Assembly: GCA_028753945.1 (NCBI GenBank)
Contig: JAPNXP010000006.1
Coordinates: forward strand, 2,542,001-2,606,000
From: Hexactinellida sp. DTS-2022
Lineage: Eukaryota > Porifera > Hexactinellida
DNA length: 64,000 nucleotides
Reading direction: 5' to 3'
Part shown: in pieces, positions 1-10,666 of the stretch
How the letters are laid out: each line of letters opens with the position of its first letter
How positions within the stretch are numbered: position 1 is the first letter of the stretch
Made by a program: the position numbers and the translations under genes
The notes under the pieces: model-generated
The model's input: the letters and a program-made list of their open reading frames with translations, nothing else
What the model was told of the DNA's origin: nothing
Database searches by the model: none

Positions 1-1250
1 TCCTCAAGGTCCTTGAATTTTGTTTTATATTGGCAACAAATTGCCTTCAAATAATCCAGGGAATTCATTTCTCCTTGTGATAACTTTCTTTGAAGCTCTG
101 CAATGATGAGTTCTTTCTGGAGGACTATTGGTCTAGGTTTATGACGAATAGCGAGACATTGTTATCTATCCTCTCCATGTCTTTGTCGAATGTTGTAATT
201 ATTTTGTCCAAATTTTTAACAAACTCCCAAAAATTGTGATTATGTAACCTGAACCGTTTCTTCTTGGTAGAATGAAAACTCTCCAAATCGTTATTCGTAC
301 GTTTTACATTTTGGTAAACTTATAGTCTCGCTGCTCCAATCTGTTTCAACCAATATTTCTCGTAATAAAGCAATAGTTTTTCCAACTTTTCGTTTTCTAA
401 TTAAGATAAGATTGGTTTCTCGTGTTTAAGGTCGTGATACATATCCACAATTTTATTTGAAGGAAGTAATGGTAAAGACAATAATAATTCTGCCCATTTC
501 CTGAATTCTTGATTCGAAGTATACAAATTCGATAAACATTCTTCAGTATTCCAGTTTTATATACTGCTTGATCATGATGGAATTTGCAGCCACTACTTCT
601 GACATTGGGGTATTTCTGTGATGATGAATTAGATAGTGCAGTTTCATAATCTGTAATAATACCAGTTGCTGTAAAGGGTAGAATCTCTTTAACCTTCATA
701 ATTACTTTATCGTACAATGTTCCGGTCTTCTTGGTCATCAGGATGTGAATAGCTGGTAATGAATAAGTCATATATTGTAGGAAAATATTTAGTAACTGGT
801 AAAACTGTCTGGGAACAACGTAAATGTAGCCTCTGCTTGCACCAATGATTCATTTGCATCAGATTGGAAGGTAGTTATCCATCTAGGACCCATGAATCCT
901 ATTGCAACCTCAATGTGGTACATACCTTCTGATGAAAATGCATGGTATACTTTAAACTCTTCATCGCAAATTTCTAGTAGGGATATTGCAGTTTGGGTAT
1001 TCAAATGCACCTGGGTCTATGCATCCGTCTTCGTTTAAACATTGAATTTTCTAATCGAGGAAAGCTAATATAGCCACCAAACTTCTGATTGATTGACTTC
1101 TTCATCAAAGATTTCACGAAGTGTTCCTTGCGAAATTTCAGATTTACGTTTATTTCTGGATACAACCTTGCTTAATTTAGTTTGATTTTCTGTTGATCCC
1201 GGACATAAGTGTTCACCACCTACTTTCGAATCCTTCCGATAACCTTCCAT
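1..1250 (-). pseudogene. MULE-type transposase, decayed copy, cut by window edge
   Basis: Minus-strand reading frames read in order as a Mutator-like (MULE) transposase. About 1250-1065 is a basic stretch ending in IFDEEVNQSE, usual just after the N-terminal finger. At 1010-789 the D-A-T-F-T-L-F-P pattern is the start of the catalytic fold (first Asp region). At 771-560 GIITDYETAL holds the second acidic site, followed by SGCKFHHDQAVYK, the conserved C-x2-H block. Around 300-180 a TNNDLESFH-like stretch carries the expected catalytic Glu. The frames are out of register and split by stops, so this is a dead copy, and the C-terminus may continue beyond base 1. The next 180 bases upstream of its start hold GGCC-rich tandem units that may be its terminus. 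MULE identity is secure from the motif order; the subfamily is not. Confidence 0.75.
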
Positions 1251-1287
1251 AACTTCGGAGCTGGCAAACAGTAATCAACACCTACAT

Positions 1288-1430
1288 GCAAACTCGGCCT
1301 TATTCCAGTATTGGATAATTTTCGGCCTTAGGCAATTCTGCCTTATTCCAGTATTGGATAATTCGGCCTTAGGCAATTCTTCCTTAATCCAGTTTTAAAA
1401 ATATGTTAATTTGGCTCGAATTTTCGGCCT
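1288..1430. repeat. GGCC-unit tandem repeats, possible MULE terminus
   Basis: Imperfect tandem units built on TTCGGCCTTA and TTCCAGTATTGGATAATT repeat two to three times. They lie just upstream of the decayed MULE. Similar TTCGGCCTA units flank the PHD-MULE at 30.65-32.88 kb on both sides in opposite orientation, which suggests tandem-repeat termini of the same broad class. Confidence 0.5.
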
Positions 1431-1443
1431 TAGTCAGTTAACC

Positions 1444-1732
1444 CATTTTTTGAAATGCGTTGATTTGAAGTCGATTTGAGCCTATACTAATTTAGTCCAT
1501 ATTAGTATACATTGCGTGACAGACTTCGATTAGCGATATAAACTTTGAAACCAATAGGAATGCTTGAGTAATTTCGAAATGTCATTATTTCAAAAAAATT
1601 CCAACTAGTCACTCCTGTAGAATTGAAATAAATATGAATTCAATTAAGTAAGTCTGTCACGCATTGTGCACTAGTATGTACTTATTTAGTATAGGCTCAA
1701 ATCAACTTGAAATCAAAGCATTTCACAAAATA
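1444..1732. mobile_element. Inverted-repeat MITE, family unknown
   Basis: The left arm (from 1444, containing GATTTGAGCCTATACTAA) recurs inverted at about 1640-1732, with the arms matching over roughly 85 bases and a GCGTGACAGACTT block in each. No coding capacity is visible. No clear target duplication was found, so the superfamily is left open. Confidence 0.65.
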
Positions 1733-2377
1733 GAGTTATGATGTATACAAATCTCCTGATTTTGAGTTCTATATATTGTTTTCTCATAGAAGCATTTTAG
1801 TTCCAATTATATAATAATTGTTGAAATAAGAAAAGTAGGATAGCTAGAGACAAGCTCTCTGTTACAAATGTTAGGTTGTATGTCAAAATAGATAAATCAT
1901 TATTAAATACAATATTTTATTAGGGGTCAAGCAGCCTATTTCTTGGGGACGCGAAGCCTTGAGCCTCCCTTGCTATGAATGATTGATTTGAGATTATAAT
2001 GAACTAAATCAACTCATTAAATGATCTGTGACCGTTCACATTGTACATTTGCCCCCCCCTAGATTTTGGCCAGGCCAAAATCTAGTGGGGGGGGGCAAAT
2101 GTACAACCAGCGAGCGACTTAAAGGCGTCCTGGCGGTGAAACCCCCAGAAAATGACTGAGCTATGGGAGCAACTGCCCCCCCTCCCTACGCCCATGTCAC
2201 TGCTTATTACACTATTTAGTGTTGAATAATCTAATATATTTTATATATAAGGGTGCGCACTGCGAACTTAGATTTAATTAATAAGAGTACCTCTCTTTTC
2301 TCAAAAATAGAATTGTTAGCCTCATTTTCGTCTCATGGAAATTCATCCCAAACAGTATAAAGACTAATTATATCACT
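1733..2377. other. Non-coding spacer with a near-perfect palindrome
   Basis: There is no convincing gene. At 2041-2106 a near-perfect palindrome has arms of about 32 bases, starting TTGTACATTTGCCCC and meeting at a single central base. Right of it a short GC-rich stretch ends in GCCCATGTCACTG at about 2200, which resembles the end of a hAT MITE whose partner end was not found. Confidence 0.5.
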
Positions 2378-2638
2378 TATCGTATTTATTCGAATAGTAG
2401 CCTAGGCGTTTATTGTTTTTTAGGCCATTTTCTGACCAATAATTTTTGTGACTTCGAGAATATCACATATTGATGCAATGTATTTAGTATAGTCGGTTGA
2501 TAATCGTATTGCGACTAATATAAGATAAATATATTTACTCCGGGTACCAGAGGTAAATTTGTATTTGCTAATTTTAGGGGCTATTATTGGAGGTAGGCGA
2601 TTATTCGAATAGGGGCTACTATTAGAGTATATACGGTA
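2378..2638. mobile_element. Mariner-type MITE, diverged copy
   Basis: It starts near CGTATTTATTCGAATAGTAGCC and ends with GGCGATTATTCGAATA...ATACGGTATA. The interior (GGTTGATAATCGTATTG, TTTACTCCGGGTA) matches the cleaner copy at 38075-38319. It is non-coding and its ends are more worn than in the other copy. Confidence 0.7.
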
Positions 2639-3661
2639 TATATTGGTTTAATGTAGTTAATGAAAAACATGAAAAATTGACCTAGAGATACTCAAGTGAC
2701 AAAATAATAATTGTAGAAATAAATAAAAGAATTGATGTCACTCATATAAATGAATAAGCAATGGTGTTCAAAGTCCAAATTATAGCTAACACCTCTCAAG
2801 AAACTAACTGGATCTCTAATGTAATATTCCGAACAAGGTGCAACAGCTGTTCAGCACGAGTGACACTTTTCTTTGATTTTGCAACGACACTTCCTGCTTC
2901 CCAATTTGGCGAATTTTGCTTCATGAAGCGTTTGTTCACTATGTAAAATTTAAGAAACTTAACAAAAGATGGGTGTAGAGAAGATTTCCTGGATTTTATC
3001 GCGTTGTGCATCCTTCGACTGTGTTATTTGTTTTCGCCAGTTTCATAATTACTATCTCATACATGTTCCATATACAAATTGGATATGGTGGAATTCTTCG
3101 GATTTGATCGGCCACTTTTACCAATATAAGTATTTTCAAAATATATGGCTACGTCACGAGCTGATTCAGGAAAGTCTTGCATTAACAAATTAAAACAATC
3201 GACAACTTCGTGTTCTGGAACGAACGCCAGACTGGGAAGCATCTTAATTTCAAAGCAAACTCTTGATCATTCTGGTATTGGGTTGCGAGGCCGGAAAATT
3301 GAATCCTGTAGTTATTTTGGCAGAAATGAAAGAAGCAGCACTATAAATTTTTCCTCAAAAGCATTTATGGCAGCTTTTTCAAAATCCAACATTTCTGTCA
3401 TAGGATTGAGCGCTGGTCCTAGTTCTACTAATTTCCTCAAAACAATATTATAGCTAGACTCACTCTTATCTGTCACCAAAGCATAAACGCAAGGAATAAC
3501 AAAGCCATCCCTCTCGGCATGAATAGTATATAATTTGAAGAGGTGTTTAGCCGCGATTTTGAACGTTCCATCAGCATACCAACTGCTACAATCTCGAAGT
3601 ATGGATAACATTTTTGGTGTTGAAAATATTAGTATTCGATTATTGTCTCCCACCCCTGATA

Positions 3662-4718
3662 GTAGGGTCAAAAATGAAGGTTCCGTGACCAACCCTGGCT
3701 AGTTAAGTTTTATGCCTGATTCTGATACTTTAGGATATATCTCGCGATTTAAGCTCCCATGCCGGTCTGGAAAGTTTGGGCAAACTTTTTTATAGCGACA
3801 AATTCAAAGGGCCTCCGGCAATCATTTTGAAAAATTAAGGCCCCTCTCTGAACATTTCATAAATTCAGATTAGAGTATTTTTGAACAGTATGCAATAAGT
3901 AGTAGCTGCACTGAAAATTTTCAACTCAATCGGGACTATACTTTTAATGTAATAACCTTTTGAAGATTCTTACGTCATTTGTCACCATGGGAGGTTCTTC
4001 TATAAACTATTTTTTAAGGGATTTGAGGCTTTTCTCATCCTATATACATGCAATAACCTTTTAACTCGCTATGTAGTATGTCTCCATGTAAATCTCGGTA
4101 ATAGGCCTAAATTTACCACTTTGACCATACAAAAATTAAAAAATCCAGTCATTTGACGTCAAAATTGTGATAATTATATATATAAAGTGGCCGAATAAAA
4201 CGATTATTGGTCAATTTTTTTGCTTCGTCACCCCCATGTGAGATCTCCAGAAGAGTCAAAGTGGTAAATTTAGGTCTATTACCGAGATTTACATGGAGAC
4301 TTACTACATAGCGAGTTAAAAGGTTATTGCATGTATATAGGATGAGATATGCCTCAAATCCCTTAAAAAATAGTTTAAAGAGGGACCTCCCATGGTGACA
4401 AATGACGTAAGAATCTTCAAAAGGTTATTACATTAAAAGTATAGTCCCGATTGAGTTGAAATTTTCAGTGCAGCTACTACTTATTGCATACTGTTCAAAA
4501 ATACTCTAATCTCAATTTATGAAATGTTCAGAGAGGGGCCTTAATTTTTCAAAATGATTGCCGGAGGCCCTTTGAATTTGTCGCTATAAAAAAGTTTGCC
4601 CAAACTTTCCAGACCGGCATGGGAGCTTAAATCGCGAGATATATCCTAAAGTATCAGAATCAGGCATAAAACTTAACTAGCCAGAGGTTGGTCACGGAAC
4701 CTTCGTTTTTGACCCTAC
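3662..4718. mobile_element. Foldback element FB1 (near-complete palindrome)
   Basis: Arms of about 520 bases are almost exact reverse complements: the left starts GTAGGGTCAAAAATGAAGG, the right ends CCTTCGTTTTTGACCCTAC. Only a short AT-rich loop near 4190-4200 lies between them. TA flanks both ends (3660-3661 and 4719-4720), consistent with a TA target duplication. It sits inside the MULE transposase gene. Another copy starts at 63828 inside a RAG1-like gene, and part of an arm recurs at 55150-55260. No coding frame is visible, so it is presumably moved by another element's transposase. Confidence 0.8.
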
Positions 4719-4895
4719 TATGAATCGTACAATAAAAATGATTAATTTGAAATGGTTACCTTAAATTTGGAAGGAATTTCAACATCAGCTGCACAGGTGG
4801 GTTCGTCGTAGGTAGGGTGACCATTGTCCAGTTTTTAGCCTGGACAGTCCAGTTTTTTTAACAATTATTGTGCAATGTCAATTAATTTTCTAAAT

Positions 4896-5032
4896 CAGAG
4901 GCGGCGCGAGGGTGGGGCCAGGTGGGGCCTGTGCCCCACCTGAATTTAGGTGTGCCCCACCTCATTAATGTAAGTGCCCCACCTGTGGCGTAATTGTGCC
5001 CCACCAGTGGAGGCTGGCTAGCGCCGCCACTA
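4896..5032. mobile_element. hAT MITE, GTGGGGC family, copy 1
   Basis: Ends CAGAGGCGGCGCG...GCGCCGCCACTA are flanked by TTCTAAAT and ATCTAAAT (7 of 8 bases equal). It is GC-rich with repeated GTGCCCCACCT. A younger copy with an exact duplication is at 41569-41676. Confidence 0.85.
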
Positions 5033-5205
5033 ATCTAAATTGTCCCGATTTTATTTTTAGTTATTTTGTACTATTATCCAATTGTCTCCGATTCGTTCAC
5101 ATTCAATTAATACAGTGTCCAGTTTTTACAACCTTTGTCCAGGATTTTTGTCAAAATTTGAGAAATGTCCAGGTTTTGGCCCAAAATCCTCTGGTCACCC
5201 TAGTC

Positions 5206-5363
5206 CAGGGCCGGCGGAAGAGGGGCGGCCTGGGCCGCCCCACTTCTTCCGTGATTCTTATTGTATTTTGAAATTTCGCGTGCGTGGTTTTCGATGCTGT
5301 TATACACGGCCGCCCCACCTCTCACAAGGCCGCCCCACCTCTCACGAGCTTCCGCCGGCCCTG
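5206..5363. mobile_element. hAT MITE with exact 8-bp duplication
   Basis: Perfect ends CAGGGCCGGCGGAAG...CTTCCGCCGGCCCTG, with the duplication CCCTAGTC on both sides (5198-5205 and 5364-5371). It inserted into the right end of the outer MITE. The interior is GC-rich, with GGCCGCCCCACCT repeated. Confidence 0.93.
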
Positions 5364-6053
5364 CCCTAGTCGTAGGCATTCTTATGGTTTCGAATTGTTC
5401 GCTTCACTGATGTCAATTGGGGAAGCTTCACCATAGAAGAAGGTTGTAATGTTTGCATGCCTGTTGAACGAATCGATCTCGTGCTCATTTCTGATTCTCT
5501 AGCTTGCTTTTTTATTTTGCTATAGGCTTTTAGCATTTCTATTCGGGACTGATCTGGCCCATGAGTATGAGTGGTGTTAATATCATCTGGGTTCAACTGG
5601 CATTACAACTGTGTCATTTATTGTGTGTAGTCGTGCTTTGCAAGTGCCACGTTTGTCACATACCCATTGTAGGTTATCTCCTGTAACATGGTGAAGAGAA
5701 TAAAAACATCCATTAACTGCCGCTTTATCTTTCTCTCTGATGCTTTGTATTCTTTCTATTTTCACCTCTTCAGAAGACATTTCGATAATATATGCGATGG
5801 AGTAATAGCAATGTTAGTTATACTTTTATTAAGATAGCCATTCAAGGCGACATTTCTACAACATGTTTTTGTATGATTCATACTAATCAAAACATTGGCA
5901 TTTTAAATTGTATCAAATAAACGAAGATTTCATAACACAGACATTTAAATGGCATCATTTTTTCTATGGGACGAAATTTCCGAAACCCAAATTAACGTCT
6001 ACATGTAAGTTTACACTCTTAGCTACGAAAAAATCTGATTAAAATCGATAAAT

Positions 6054-6613
6054 CAGGGCCCGTATTCACTAAGAAGTTAAGTACGTACTAAAGTACGTAC
6101 TTGGTACTTAAGTACTAAGTATGTACTTAAGTCGTATTCACTAAGATTGATATTCACTAAGATTTAAGTACATACTTAAGTACAAAACTTAAGTAACCTA
6201 CTAAGTTAACTAAACTTATAAGAATTTACTTTTATTGACTCTTTAGAGTTTAGACGTTGGTTTTTAATTAGAACATTGTAATAGATTTCTAGTAGTACTT
6301 GCTTTACTTTAGGGGAAATTTATGCTTCTATTTTCAACATTTATTACTATTGGCTGTTGTTTTCAAAAGTTCTGTTTTTTCTCAAGCACACAAATCACAG
6401 GAACTTCATTGAGAATATGATTTTTAAAGTTAAAAGAATACATCAAGCTATTACAATAGCATTCCATACACTAATATGCTATGCTATTAAATATAATTCA
6501 ATTTCGTACTTAAGTACAACAATATTTCTTAGTGAATACGACTTAGGTACGTACTTATCTAAGTACGTACTTAGTACTTAAGTATTAAGTAATCTTAGTG
6601 AATACGGGCCCTG
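6054..6613. mobile_element. hAT-like MITE with GTACTT-rich interior
   Basis: Inverted ends CAGGGCCCGTATTCACTAAG...CTTAGTGAATACGGGCCCTG. The sub-terminal DNA is full of AAGTACGTACTT motifs on both sides. No clean 8-bp duplication is visible; the flanks GATAAAT and ATTTATA are themselves complementary. At about 6620-6713 a second, older hAT end (AACAACCCTG) follows, so this copy may sit inside an earlier element. Confidence 0.75.
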
Positions 6614-6743
6614 ATTTATATAAAAAAATCACATATTTTTTTGATTGAATCAGATATTTGATTTAAATCATGATTTTTATCAATTATAATCATTGAATTA
6701 TTTTAAACAACCCTGATTTATGTTACTATAGAATCGCCAACCC

Positions 6744-8495
6744 AAATCATTCTATACTCTAAGGCAATGCCGCAGTTGAATGGACTTGGACCATGGATGA
6801 ACTAGTATAGTCAACTAAATATATGCAATGCAATTATTCTTCAAAATAAGTAATCCAGGGTACTTCTACTTATGTAACTGTTTTATATAAAGGTGGGCAT
6901 GTACAAGACGCATATTTTTGAGGTACCACTTGGTCGAAATGACGTCACCGTATTGTCTTTTAGGAAAAATATGCCAAAACTTTGAACGCATGTAAAATGT
7001 TCAATTTCGCTTTTTAAAACAAATTGATGTGACTAACCCATCTAGGAGTAATTTTGCATTAAATATTTCAGAATTAAGTATGGAATGTTACCACACACAT
7101 TCCTCTGTTGCCTTGGAAACGTGATTTCAATGCTTGAGGTCATATCTCGAGAAGAAATATAGTTACAGCTAAGTCAATGGATCCAATTGATCGCCCGTCC
7201 TCAACTTCCTATTCAAAGATACAGTCGAAATCGGGTTTTTTTGCCCCCCAAAATGCACGACAAAAGGAGGCAAAAAAACCCGATGGAAAACACATTAAGA
7301 TATCACATTTTTGCACGACAAAAGGAGGCAAAAATCCCAATAAGCAAAAAAACCCGTGGCAAAAAACCCCGATTTCGACTGTAATACATTTTGATGATTT
7401 ATCTCCAACCAATTTTCTGAGAATTGTGATTATTGTAATATACATTGAAATGATTATACACATTTTCCATAAAATTGGTTGGAAATAGAGCATCGAAATG
7501 TATTATCATTGAATAGGAAGTTAAGGACGGGCTATCGATTGGATCCATTGACTAAGCTGTGACTATATTCCTACTCGAGATATTACCTCAATCATTGAAT
7601 TTACGTTTCCAAGGCAACAGAGGAGTGTGGTAATATTCCATAATTGATTCTGAGATATTTTATGTAAAATAACTCCTAGATGGGTTATTCACAGCAATTT
7701 GTTTTTAAAAAGTGAAATTGAACATTTTACATGCGTTCAAAGTTTTGGCATATTTTCCTATTAGACAATACGGTGACGTCATTTCGACCAAGTGGTACCT
7801 CAAAATATGCGTCTTGTACATGACCACCTGTATATAAAAGAATTACATAAGTAGAAGTACCCTGGATTACTTATTTCGAAGAATAATTGCATTGCATATC
7901 AGGGTTGGGGCCAATTACGATTACAATCGTAATCGATTGTAATCTATTACACATTTCGCTGAATCGTAATCGTAATCATAATCAGATGATTCTATTAGAG
8001 TGTAATCATATCGTAATCGTAATCATGCTATTTTATAGCGTATTATCTTTGAAATTAAGGATATTATCAATTCGTAGTATTGCACCTGCGAAAGTGCTTT
8101 TATTCAATAACAGTCACATTAATTTGAATTCCATCATAATATATACTGTAACAGTGAAATTGACACTTTTAATTATTGTTAGTACTTTTAGATTCGAATT
8201 TATCAGACTTGGCCAGACCGCCTTTAGTATACATTTTGGGTTATTTTCATAATTGTAATCATAACAAGTTTATAGTAATTGTAATCGTAATCGTAATCAC
8301 AAATAAATTATAGAATGTAATCGTAATCGTAATCATAATCGTTTAAAAAATATAAATCGTAATCGTAATCGTAATCGTAATCATCTGAAAGTAATCGGCC
8401 CCAACCCTGTTGCATATATTTAGTTGACTATACTAGTTCATCCATGGTCCAAGTCCATTCAACCGCGGCATTGCCTTAGAGTATAGAATGCTATT
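6744..8495. mobile_element. Large foldback MITE with P-like ends, in the ATAD3 upstream intron
   Basis: The left arm (about 6744-7500) and right arm (about 7470-8495) are reverse complements over most of their length, including GGACTTGGACCATGGATGAA and GACGTCATTTCGACCAAG. The terminal motif CATTCTATACTCTAAGGCAATG closely matches that of the P element at 10041-13827 (CATTCTATACATAAGGCAATG), suggesting cross-mobilisation. The flanks GCCAACCC (6736-6743) and GCCAAACC (8496-8503) agree in 7 of 8 bases. There is no transposase. The right arm carries a nested hAT MITE. Confidence 0.75.
7900..8409. mobile_element. hAT MITE with GTAATC-repeat interior
   Basis: Ends CAGGGTTGGGGCC...GGCCCCAACCCTG with an exact 8-bp duplication TTGCATAT (7892-7899 and 8410-8417). 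Sub-terminal arrays of GTAATC/GATTAC units mirror each other. It inserted into the right arm of the P-like foldback element. Confidence 0.93.
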
Positions 8496-8739
8496 GCCAA
8501 ACCAATACTTTTTGCCAAGTCGACTCCTGCTATGCAGGAATATGAATTTAACATACCACGTTATTTGTATTATATCAATACTCTTGCAATTTTCGACAGT
8601 GTAATTATTATCCGGGTATCTGACCCGGCTGGAGCATTCTCTCCTCCGGTGCAGCTCTAATATTGTATATTTAGTTCAGAAATGTTATCATTAATATACA
8701 TGTTTTATTAAACATTGTGATTAATTCTGTTCTTTCTAG
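8496..8739 (+). other. Intron 3' part before the ATAD3 terminal exon
   Basis: An AT-rich stretch ends in a polypyrimidine run and TTCTTTCTAG at 8739, a good splice acceptor in the right phase for the exon that follows. No further ATAD3 exon was recognised in the 8.7 kb upstream, so the intron may be long and filled with transposons. Confidence 0.7.
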
Positions 8740-9786
8740 ATTAATTCCCATATTGCAAGTGGGATAATTAATATCCTCGGAGATTCATCCAAACTGAAAG
8801 TTCTGATTGGAGGATTATCATTATTAGCTTTGGGTATTTACGCTGCCAAGAACACAACACTATTAGCTAGAAACTACCTTGAATCAATAATTGGTAAACC
8901 AAAGTTAGTAAGAGAGACTTCTCGAGTATCCCTACTGAATCCGTTTTTTGGGTTAAACCAAATGAGAAAAAGAATTTTTACTCGACCCCAATTCGTTATG
9001 GAAGGTATTTTCTTTAATCCATTACTTGCTAACAGACTCTTAAACATCGCAACCGCAACATATTATACACGTATTAATAAGGGAAATTATAGGAACCTTT
9101 ATTTATACGGTCCACCAGGAACTGGTAAGACACTCTATGCCAAGAGTCTTGCATGGAATTCAGGTATGGACTACGCTCTTCTTACAGGCGGAGACATCGT
9201 TCCTTTAGGAATCAATGCAGTTACAGAGATACATAAACTCTTTAATTGGGCTAATAAAAGCAGAAAAGGAGTTATGATTTTTATAGATGAAGCTGATGCC
9301 TTTTTGAAAAATCGGAGCAAAGAACCCATGAGTGAAAATCTACGTAGTGCTCTTAATGCTTTTTTATACCTGACTGGTGATTCTTCCAAACGTTATATGT
9401 TTGTTCTTTCATCTAATCAACCACACCAATTTGACACTGCCCTTCTAGATAGAGTGGATGATATTATTGAAGTAGTTCTTCCTTCTAAAGAAGAACGAGT
9501 TAAGATGCTTAAGTATTATTTCATTAAACTATTATACTCTAAGATTCGTTCTAATCAATTTAGTTGGGGGAAAATATCTCTTCCTGTGATTGATTATGAT
9601 GTAAAATTTCAAGAGATTGCTGAGAAATTAGATCAATTTTCTGGTAGAGAAGTTACCAAACTTGTTATTCATTGGCAAGCAAAAGCTTATTCGTCTGAAA
9701 ACCGATCACTTACAGAAATTGATATGGATGAATGTGTAGAAATAGTGGTAAAACAGCATAAGCAAAAGTTGAATTGGTTTCAATGA
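8740..9786 (+). CDS. ATAD3: ATAD3, terminal exon (mitochondrial AAA+ ATPase)
   Basis: ATAD3 is an inner-membrane mitochondrial AAA+ ATPase that spans to the outer membrane and is tied to nucleoid organisation and lipid handling. The exon reads about 348 codons in one frame from the acceptor at 8739 to TGA at 9784-9786. Order: a short hydrophobic membrane segment (KVLIGGLSLLALGIYAAKN, 8797-8853), the family signature KPKLVRETSR, Walker A GPPGTGKT (about 9109-9132), Walker B with FIDEAD (about 9280-9297), sensor-1 SSN, arginine-finger DR (about 9448) and sensor-2 SGRE (about 9640). All key residues are present and the end is near the usual C-terminus. The N-terminal coiled-coil half must be encoded upstream, past the inserted transposons or outside the window. 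The reading frame has no damage, so it is probably functional; a partial duplicate cannot be excluded. Confidence 0.95.
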   Translation: MNSHIASGIINILGDSSKLKVLIGGLSLLALGIYAAKNTTLLARNYLESIIGKPKLVRETSRVSLLNPFFGLNQMRKRIFTRPQFVMEGIFFNPLLANRLLNIATATYYTRINKGNYRNLYLYGPPGTGKTLYAKSLAWNSGMDYALLTGGDIVPLGINAVTEIHKLFNWANKSRKGVMIFIDEADAFLKNRSKEPMSENLRSALNAFLYLTGDSSKRYMFVLSSNQPHQFDTALLDRVDDIIEVVLPSKEERVKMLKYYFIKLLYSKIRSNQFSWGKISLPVIDYDVKFQEIAEKLDQFSGREVTKLVIHWQAKAYSSENRSLTEIDMDECVEIVVKQHKQKLNWFQ

Positions 9787-10040
9787 CAAGTATTTTTGCT
9801 AAGTTTAACATTAGGCAAACCATTTTTTGGCTTCTATTTCAGAGGACATGCTCCTTCGCTGTCATAGAAATAATATTTCGCCATCACTGTATTCACGAAT
9901 CTTTAGTTTTTTTGATATAACATAAATACGCTTAATATAGCGATTGAAAGTATATAAGTACGCATATGGGAAGCGTGACACGATTTCTTTATCCTCTTTA
10001 GGGAGTATCTAAACATTTAGTCTTCGTTGGAATGTTGAAC
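9787..10040 (+). other. ATAD3 3' flank / probable 3' UTR
   Basis: This 254-bp AT-rich stretch separates the ATAD3 stop codon from a P element. No exact AATAAA lies in it; the first on this strand is at 10202, inside the P element, so the transposon may supply or shift the polyadenylation site. Confidence 0.5.
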
Positions 10041-10293
10041 CATAGCATTCTATACATAAGGCAATGGCAGTCACTATATTTTTTGGACCAGGGATTGGTT
10101 AGTATATTCAAATTTACATTTTCCTTTATTACGTTATATAGGTTAGTTATGCAATATTATTAATTAAGACTAATTAATCTTCGTAATTATTTTTATTCCA
10201 GAATAAAACAACTATGACACAATGTAAATATATACGTATAGCTCATACAGGTATAAACACAAAATATACATTGGAGTTAAAGAACATGTCGGG

Positions 10294-10405
10294 ACAGACT
10301 TGTACTTCATAGACAGACTTGTACTTCATAGACAGACTTGTACTTCACAGACAGACTTTTACTTCATAGACTTACTTTTACTTCATCGACAGACTTGTGC
10401 TCATG
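10294..10405. repeat. 19-bp minisatellite
   Basis: Five to six imperfect tandem copies of ACAGACTTGTACTTCATAG, ending in shorter diverged units. It lies in the 3' non-coding part of P-element copy A. Confidence 0.85.
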
Positions 10406-10666
10406 TGGCGGTCACTGGCGGAGTTGTGCTAATGAGACGGACTTTACTTCGAAATATATTAAGAGTGATGGAGGCAAGCTTTGAACTAAAAGAAATAAAA
10501 ACAGGATTAGTTCTTGAATTTTTTAAGTTTAGAATTGTCGTGACCTAGAACCATCGCATTATATGTCTTTACTTTATTGGAAAGTAAACAATTAGAAAGA
10601 GTCACAAATAATTTCTGCTATATATCCCAACGTGACACGCTACAATCACACCAAACCCTCCACATA

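Larger units (their letters stand above)
4813..5368. mobile_element. hAT MITE, outer member of a nest
   Basis: Ends TAGGGTGACCA...TGGTCACCCTA are flanked by an exact 8-bp duplication GTCGTAGG (4805-4812 and 5369-5376). The interior repeats GTCCAG/CTGGAC motifs. Two other hAT MITEs have landed inside it (4896-5032 and 5206-5363). It interrupts the FLYWCH-MULE. Confidence 0.9.
2760..5780 (-). mobile_element. FLYWCH-finger MULE transposon, split by nested insertions
   Basis: A Mutator-like element is read on the minus strand. At 5780-5583 is a FLYWCH-type zinc finger (C-x-Y, LQWVCDKRGTCKARL, His near the end), followed to about 5380 by the usual linker. After the insertions, 3692-3312 encodes YADGTFKIAAKHLFKLYTIH (first catalytic Asp) and MLDFEKAAINAFEEKF (second). 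3242-3057 gives YFENTYIG, and about 3035-2796 gives TNNTVEG (catalytic Glu region) and the C-terminal helices. The gene is broken by a foldback element (3662-4718), by a hAT nest (4813-5368) and by several frame changes, so it is inactive. Such transposases cut and paste their element with 8-11 bp target duplications; the outer TIRs were not located. Confidence 0.8.

Noticed and set aside
1288-1430. Tandem GGCC units as a CRISPR-like array
   Set aside because: The units are imperfect and contiguous, without regular unique spacers, and the DNA is eukaryotic.
7177-7488. Overlapping frames at 7.2-7.5 kb
   Set aside because: They lie in the central part of a foldback element and consist of inverted-repeat sequence, with no protein similarity.
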